Shown piece after piece: positions 6,696 through 10,689 of a stretch of 10,689 nucleotides of DNA (position 1 is the first letter of the stretch; each line of letters begins with the position of its first letter). Below the pieces are notes generated by a model, which saw only the letters and a list, made by a program, of their open reading frames with translations, searched no databases and was not told where the DNA came from. Both the position numbers and the translations under genes were made by a program. This DNA is from CAYXAA01 sp964462985. GTDB taxonomy: Bacteria; Pseudomonadota; Alphaproteobacteria; Rhizobiales; Stappiaceae. The DNA is taken from the NCBI GenBank assembly GCA_964462985.1, contig CAYXAA010000071.1, positions 1-10,689 of the forward strand. Direction: 5' to 3'.

Positions 6696-8798
6696 ATGCG
6701 ACCGTCGCTTCTCGATCCGCTGTTTGCACCCGTGGGCCGAATATCAGGCATCGGCCCGAAGACGGCACGCCAGCTTGGCACTTTGCTCGGCACCGCGACC
6801 GACCGCGAACCGGTGCTGCTCGATCTGCTGTTCCACATGCCGGCCGGCATGATCGACCGGCGCCTGCGGCCGGAAATCGCCCGGGTGCCCGAGGGCGCGA
6901 TCGTGACCATTGAGGTCAGGGTGGATCGCCATCAGGCCCCGCCGCGCTCGAGCCGCGCACCCTACAAGGTCTATTGCCACGACGAGACCGGCGAGATTGC
7001 GCTGGTCTTCTTCCATGCCAATGCGGATTGGCTCCGGCGGCAGATGCCGGTTGGCGCCGACATCGTTGTCTCCGGCCGGGCTGAATGGTTCAATGGACAG
7101 GCGCAGATCGTCCATCCGGACCACGTTGTCCTCGCCAGCGAGGCGGCGAGCCTGCCGCTGCTGGAGCCGGTTTATCCGCTGACCGCGGGTCTGTCGGCAA
7201 AGCTGCTGCACAAGGCGATTGCGGCCGCCCTGGACCGGCTGCCGACGCTGCCCGAGTGGCTCGATCCGACGCTGAAACGCCGTCAAGACTGGCCGTCCTT
7301 CGCAGAGGCGCTGCGGTCGATCCACCAGCCCGATTCCGAAAGCCTCTTCTCGGCAACCGGGCCGGCGATGAGCCGCCTCGCCTATGACGAATACCTGGCG
7401 AACCAGCTTGCCCTCGCGCTGGTGCGTCGTAGCTTGAAGACTGCCGGGGGCGTGGCCCGCGAACCCACAGGCGCGCTCAAGCAAAAGATCCTCGCCGCCC
7501 TGCCCTACGCGCTTACCGGCGGACAGCAAGCCGCCGTCGCCGACATAGAGGCGGACCTGCGCCGGCCGACGCGCATGCTGCGGCTGCTGCAGGGTGACGT
7601 CGGCGCCGGCAAGACGGTGGTGGCGCTGCTTGCCGCCGCCGCCGTGATCGAGACCGGTGCTCAGGCCGCATTGATGGCTCCGACCGAGATCCTCGCGCGT
7701 CAGCACCATTCCTCGATCGCACCGCTTTGCGCCGCCGCAGGAATTCGTGCCGAGGTCCTCACCGGCCGCGACGGCGCACGGCATCGGAGCCGCATTCTGG
7801 CAGCACTCGAGGCCGGTGAAATCGATCTTCTGGTCGGGACGCACGCCCTGTTCCAGGGGGACATTGCATTCCAGAACCTCGGTCTCGCGGTGATCGACGA
7901 GCAGCACCGTTTCGGCGTCCACCAGCGCCTGGCGCTGTCGGCCAAGGGCAAGGGCGTCGATGTCCTGGTGATGACGGCGACCCCGATTCCGCGCACTCTG
8001 GTCATGACGTGTTTCGGCGACATGGATGTCTCGCGGCTGACCGAAAAGCCGGCCGGCCGGCAACCGATCAAAACGGTGACGGTTTCGAGTGACCGGATCG
8101 GCGAGGTGGTGGAGCGACTCCGCGCGGCTCTCGATGCCGGTCAGAAGGCCTACTGGGTCTGCCCGCTGGTGGAGGAATCGGAGAAGTCCGACCTCGCCGC
8201 CGCCGAGGAACGGTTCGCGGACCTGCGCCACGCGCTCGGGCCTGTCGTCGCCCTGGTCCACGGCCGCCAAAGCGCGGACGAGAAGGAGCGCGCCATGAGC
8301 GCGTTCAAGAACGGCACGGCGCGCGTGCTTGTGGCAACCACCGTGATCGAGGTCGGGGTCGATGTGCCCGATGCCACGATCATCGTGATCGAACATGCCG
8401 AGCGCTTCGGCCTGTCGCAGCTGCATCAGCTCCGCGGCCGGGTCGGGCGCGGCGACAAGCCCTCGACCTGCGTTCTGCTCTACAAGGGACCGCTCGGTGA
8501 GACCGCGAGCGCCCGCCTCAAGGTGTTGCGCGACACGGATGACGGCTTTGTCATCGCCGAGGAGGATCTGAAGCTGCGCGGCGAAGGGGAGATCCTCGGG
8601 ACGCGCCAATCGGGAACCCCGGGCTTTCGCATCGCCCGGATCGAGACCCATGGATCCCTCATGGAAGTCGCCCGCGATGACGCCCGCCTGGTACTGGAGA
8701 CGGATCCGCGGCTCGAGACGCCGCGCGGCGAGGCCCTGAGGCTGCTGCTTTACCTGTTCTCGCGCGACGAGGCCGTGCGCCTGATCCGGGCGGGATGA
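6696..8798 (+). CDS. recG: ATP-dependent DNA helicase RecG
   Basis: Branch-migrating superfamily 2 translocase that regresses stalled forks and processes Holliday junctions and R-loops. The protein has 700 residues from ATG 6696, the usual family length. Seen: conserved N-terminus MRPSLLDPLFAPVGRISGIG with a helix-hairpin-helix-like turn (15-27), OB-fold wedge domain (about 60-150), Walker A GDVGAGKT at 300-307, PTEILARQH, DEQH box at 401-404, TATPIPRTL, and RGRVGRG at 580-586. The frame extends upstream to an ATG at 6567, but those 43 residues do not resemble RecG and would cross the sdhE promoter, so 6696 is chosen. Its ribosome site is weak (AGAGA), as is any promoter (TTGCGG at 6661-6666 has no good -10). 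Stop is TGA at 8796-8798, only 11 bases from the end of the convergent DUF502 gene. Confidence 0.97.
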   Translation: MRPSLLDPLFAPVGRISGIGPKTARQLGTLLGTATDREPVLLDLLFHMPAGMIDRRLRPEIARVPEGAIVTIEVRVDRHQAPPRSSRAPYKVYCHDETGEIALVFFHANADWLRRQMPVGADIVVSGRAEWFNGQAQIVHPDHVVLASEAASLPLLEPVYPLTAGLSAKLLHKAIAAALDRLPTLPEWLDPTLKRRQDWPSFAEALRSIHQPDSESLFSATGPAMSRLAYDEYLANQLALALVRRSLKTAGGVAREPTGALKQKILAALPYALTGGQQAAVADIEADLRRPTRMLRLLQGDVGAGKTVVALLAAAAVIETGAQAALMAPTEILARQHHSSIAPLCAAAGIRAEVLTGRDGARHRSRILAALEAGEIDLLVGTHALFQGDIAFQNLGLAVIDEQHRFGVHQRLALSAKGKGVDVLVMTATPIPRTLVMTCFGDMDVSRLTEKPAGRQPIKTVTVSSDRIGEVVERLRAALDAGQKAYWVCPLVEESEKSDLAAAEERFADLRHALGPVVALVHGRQSADEKERAMSAFKNGTARVLVATTVIEVGVDVPDATIIVIEHAERFGLSQLHQLRGRVGRGDKPSTCVLLYKGPLGETASARLKVLRDTDDGFVIAEEDLKLRGEGEILGTRQSGTPGFRIARIETHGSLMEVARDDARLVLETDPRLETPRGEALRLLLYLFSRDEAVRLIRAG

Positions 8799-8809
8799 GG
8801 TGCGCTGCC

Positions 8810-9577
8810 CTACCCCGTCTGCTGCAGCGCCGCGGCTCTCGCCGTCTCATCCGGCTTGCCGGGCTGCTTGGCGATGCCCTTCCCCGCTGGGGGCTTCTTC
8901 GGAAATTCGGGAACGACGAGCCCGGCCGAGATCACCAGCTTGGCGGCGTCCTCAACCGACATCTCGAGTTCGATCACGTCGCTTCGCGGGACGAACAGCA
9001 GGTAGCCCGACGTCGGGTTCGGCGTCGTCGGCAGGAACACGGAGATCAGGTCCGATTCCTCACCGAGACGCTGCGAAACCTCGCCTTTCGTGTTGGCGGC
9101 AATGAAGACCAGAGCCCACAGGCCCTTGCGCGGATATTCGATGATGCCGGCCTTCTTGAACGTGTTGGCCCGCTCGGACAGGACAGTTTCGAAGATCTGC
9201 TTCAAGCCGCGGTAGAGGTTGCGCACCAACGGCATGCGATCGAGAAGCGATTCGCCAAAGCCGACAAGCGAGCGGCCGACAATGTTGGCCGTCAGGAAGC
9301 CGACGAGCGTCAGGCCGACGAAGGCGACGATGAGTCCGAAGCCGGGAACCGGATACGGCAGGTAGGTGTCCGGATTGTAGACCGCCGGCAAGAACGGCTT
9401 CACCAGACCATCCACCCACTTCACGATGGACCACGTCAGATAGGTCGTGATGCCGATCGGGCCGGCAATCACGAGGCCGGTCAGAAAGTAGTTGCGCAGA
9501 CGGGTCATCCACCCGTGCCGGACCGGTTTGTGGGCGATCTGCTCGCCGAGCGGCGCATGTTCGGGCTTCTGTGTCAT
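8810..9577 (-). CDS. DUF502 family membrane protein
   Basis: Inner-membrane protein of the DUF502 family, whose biochemical function I do not know. The 255 residues comprise a hydrophilic N-terminus (1-28), a first transmembrane helix at about 31-53 (FLTGLVIAGPIGITTYLTW), a short loop with DTYLPYPVPGFG (70-81), a second helix at about 80-103, then a soluble domain of about 125 residues. The domain carries the family signatures RMPLVRNLYRGLKQI (114-128) and FLPTTPNPTSGYLLFVP (181-197). The last 30 residues are a Lys/Pro/Ala-rich, probably disordered tail. The ATG at 9577-9575 has ACAGG five bases upstream. The gene converges on recG with 11 bases between stops and no room for an intrinsic terminator, so the two transcripts probably overlap at their ends. 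Family assignment is firm; role is unknown. Confidence 0.92.
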   Translation of the reverse strand: MTQKPEHAPLGEQIAHKPVRHGWMTRLRNYFLTGLVIAGPIGITTYLTWSIVKWVDGLVKPFLPAVYNPDTYLPYPVPGFGLIVAFVGLTLVGFLTANIVGRSLVGFGESLLDRMPLVRNLYRGLKQIFETVLSERANTFKKAGIIEYPRKGLWALVFIAANTKGEVSQRLGEESDLISVFLPTTPNPTSGYLLFVPRSDVIELEMSVEDAAKLVISAGLVVPEFPKKPPAGKGIAKQPGKPDETARAAALQQTG

Positions 9578-9781
9578 TTTGCCTGTTCAAATGCAGTGTC
9601 CGGACGCTCCAATGACGGCTCGACCGTTGCCCGTCTTTTCCCAGCCGGGCGATCTTCTACATAATCTAAGGCGATTTCGCAGAGGCGACATGTGGAAAGT
9701 TTGTTCAGGGGCTTGGCCGGCTTTGCCAGGCGATTGCGTCTGATCGAGACAGTATAGGACATCCGTTAGGGGAACTCGGTT
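9578..9781. other. Divergent intergenic region between the DUF502 and DUF454 genes
   Basis: This 204-base stretch must hold both upstream regions. On the plus strand TATAGG (9753-9758) resembles a -10 element for the DUF454 gene but has no matching -35 at 16-18 bases. On the minus strand an AT-rich patch around 9657-9670 could serve DUF502. A 62-codon minus-strand frame covers most of it but does not look coding. I see no strong repeat or terminator. Confidence 0.4.
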
Positions 9782-10147
9782 GTGCGGCGTCCCGCCCTCA
9801 AAGCTCTCGGATTGCTTTTTGTCGTCATCGGCTTGATCGGCGCCGTGCTCCCGCTGCTGCCAACCACGATCTTCTTTGTCCTGGCAGCCGCCTGCTTTGC
9901 CCGCTCGTCCCCGGACCTCGAGCGCCGGATCATGGACCATCCGCGGGTCGGGCCCATGGTCATGGCCTGGCGCGAGCATGGCGCCATCCCGCTACGAGCC
10001 AAGGCCGTTGCGGTTGCGGGGATGACCTTCGGCTTCCTGACCTTCCTTTGGACTGCGCGCCCTGGACCTGCGACCGCACTTGTCGTGCTGTTGGGGCTGA
10101 TCGGCTGTGCCGCCTTCGTGATCACACGCCCGTCCGGCGCCGCCTGA
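9782..10147 (+). CDS. DUF454 (YbaN-like) small inner-membrane protein
   Basis: A 121-residue hydrophobic protein of the DUF454/YbaN family, found across proteobacteria and without an established function. Seen: basic start MRRPALKALG, a hydrophobic segment at about 7-25, and the family signature LPLLPTTIFFVLAAACFARSSP (about 23-44), rich in Pro and small residues. A cytoplasmic-looking loop (ERRIMDHPRVGPMVMAWREHG, about 47-67) follows, then two more helices at about 73-91 and 97-115. The start is GTG at 9782, chosen because AGGGGA ends about nine bases upstream and the basic residues precede the first helix as expected. The gene is divergent from DUF502. No clear terminator follows: GGCGC/GCGCC arms soon after the stop lack a T run. 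Confidence 0.9.
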   Translation: MRRPALKALGLLFVVIGLIGAVLPLLPTTIFFVLAAACFARSSPDLERRIMDHPRVGPMVMAWREHGAIPLRAKAVAVAGMTFGFLTFLWTARPGPATALVVLLGLIGCAAFVITRPSGAA

Positions 10148-10373
10148 CCCGACGGATCCCGCATTTGCTGGCGCCATCACGGCTGCGCCGCTCCAGAATT
10201 CAACCCGGCAGCGCGCTGGCTTTCCGGCCTTTGTCTCCAATCCGGTCCAAGTCGCGCCTCGGAGGTTCACAACCACCTGATTTTACTGTTTTATAGTTCC
10301 GGATAAGCGTGGAGTCGCAGCGCGCGTGAGATCTGGCACGCCGGATCCCGATGCTGTCTCGAAGGGAAACGCC
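10148..10373. promoter_or_regulatory. Intergenic region upstream of the secreted Cys-motif protein, with a possible -10
   Basis: This 226-base gap holds no gene I can support. Around 10280-10297 it turns AT-rich and contains TATAGT (10292-10297), one mismatch from the -10 consensus. The only -35-like hexamer, TTCACA (10266-10271), is 20 bases away, which is too far for a good promoter. If used, the leader would be about 70 bases. GAAGGGAAAC just before 10374 supplies the ribosome site of the next gene. Confidence 0.3.
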
Positions 10374-10689
10374 ATGCATCGTCGCCTGCGCAAAGCGATT
10401 TCCGCGGTTGCCGCCGTCATACTTTCGGCGCTTACCGTTCTCACCTCCCCGGTGCCGTCCGTCTCACCGGCCTTTGCGCAGCAAAAGGGGATCCCTGGCT
10501 TTGGACAGCAGCAGGGCGGTCAGCAGGCCTGCCCGCCTCCCTCGGTGATGCGCAACGGCCGCTGCGTATCCGACAAGGGCGTACCAAACCCTCCGCAGGA
10601 TCGACCGCGCCCACCACGCCCGGTGGAATGCCAGCCGCCGCAGGTGCTGCGCAACGGCCGCTGCGTCAACCCGCAGCCGCGGCCCGTCG
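10374..10689 (+). CDS. Secreted Gln/Pro-rich protein with tandem two-cysteine RNGRC motif (partial, C-terminus off the right edge)
   Basis: I do not recognise a named family. At least 105 residues are present and the frame is still open at the edge. Residues 1-35 are a clear Sec signal peptide: basic MHRRLRK, a hydrophobic core (AVAAVILSALTVL), then SPAFA with predicted cleavage before Q36. The mature part starts with a Gln/Gly-rich stretch (36-51), followed by CPPPSVMRNGRCV (53-65), a Pro/Arg-rich linker (GVPNPPQDRPRPPRPVE), and a second copy CQPPQVLRNGRCV (86-98), then NPQPRPV. Each unit has two cysteines 11 residues apart, which could form a small disulfide loop in the periplasm or outside the cell. 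The ATG at 10374 has AAGGGA about seven bases upstream. A frame beginning at 10351 is an overlapping out-of-frame shadow. It may continue with more repeats or a distinct C-terminal domain. The export call is firm; the function is unknown. Confidence 0.8.
   Translation, partial: MHRRLRKAISAVAAVILSALTVLTSPVPSVSPAFAQQKGIPGFGQQQGGQQACPPPSVMRNGRCVSDKGVPNPPQDRPRPPRPVECQPPQVLRNGRCVNPQPRPV
10530..10568 (+). repeat. First copy of the 13-residue C-x10-C motif (CPPPSVMRNGRCV)
   Basis: Encodes residues 53-65 of the secreted protein. Its 3' part, 10544-10567, matches 10643-10666 at 23 of 24 bases, so the repeat is conserved at DNA level as well as protein level. Confidence 0.8.
10629..10667 (+). repeat. 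Second copy of the 13-residue C-x10-C motif (CQPPQVLRNGRCV)
   Basis: Encodes residues 86-98, exactly 99 bases (33 codons) after the first copy. The near-identical DNA points to a recent duplication or ongoing homogenisation. More copies may follow beyond the window. Confidence 0.8.

Noticed and set aside
6744..8651. 635-codon minus-strand open frame antisense to recG
   Set aside because: It covers recG in the opposite direction, has low-complexity composition and no recognisable domain, and has no place in the sdhE-mfd transcript.
9574..9762. 62-codon minus-strand frame ending in an ATGA overlap with the DUF502 start
   Set aside because: The overlap looks like translational coupling, but the frame has no ribosome site, uses many A/T-ending and rare codons (AGA, TTA) unlike its neighbours, and shows no domain. 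It occupies the promoter region.
10155..10195. GC-rich inverted arms after the DUF454 stop as an intrinsic terminator
   Set aside because: The arms are only five bases, the loop is about ten, and no T run follows.

Overview
The window is ordinary, densely packed chromosomal DNA from a high-GC alphaproteobacterium, most likely a member of Hyphomicrobiales (Rhizobiales); the genus cannot be told from the sequence. The pointers are a PdhB (pyruvate dehydrogenase E1 beta) with its own N-terminal lipoyl domain, a PdhA with a Lys/Arg/Ala-rich N-terminal tail, the FtsB-like gene next to pdhA, the divergent recG / sdhE-mfd cluster, and DUF502 convergent with recG. Several starts are GTG. Long antisense open frames inside mfd, recG and pdhA are by-products of the GC-rich coding.

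Layout. Positions 1-2402, all on the minus strand, hold (in transcription order) an FtsB/DivIC-like cell-division protein, pdhA, and the 5' two-thirds or so of pdhB, which runs off the left edge. An AT-rich intergenic region with alternating ATTAAC half-sites lies between ftsB and pdhA. Positions 2668-6511 hold sdhE followed by mfd, also on the minus strand, behind a good sigma70-like promoter whose -35 hexamer sits inside a 15-bp palindrome. Positions 6696-8798 hold recG on the plus strand, divergent from sdhE. A DUF502 membrane protein (8810-9577, minus) converges on recG with only 11 bases between the stops. A DUF454 (YbaN-like) membrane protein (9782-10147, plus) is divergent from DUF502. 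At the right edge a gene for a secreted protein starts at 10374; it has a tandem two-cysteine motif and is cut by the window end.

How they fit together. Most genes are housekeeping: PdhA/PdhB make the E1 component that feeds acetyl-CoA to the TCA cycle, SdhE attaches FAD to succinate dehydrogenase, Mfd couples DNA repair to stalled transcription, RecG remodels forks and Holliday junctions, and FtsB acts at the division site. Mfd and RecG are related superfamily 2 translocases encoded back to back around sdhE. I found no mobile element, CRISPR array, RNA gene, defence system or biosynthetic cluster. The least explained items are the Cys-motif repeat protein at the right edge, the dyad cluster upstream of pdhA and the palindrome over the sdhE-mfd promoter.
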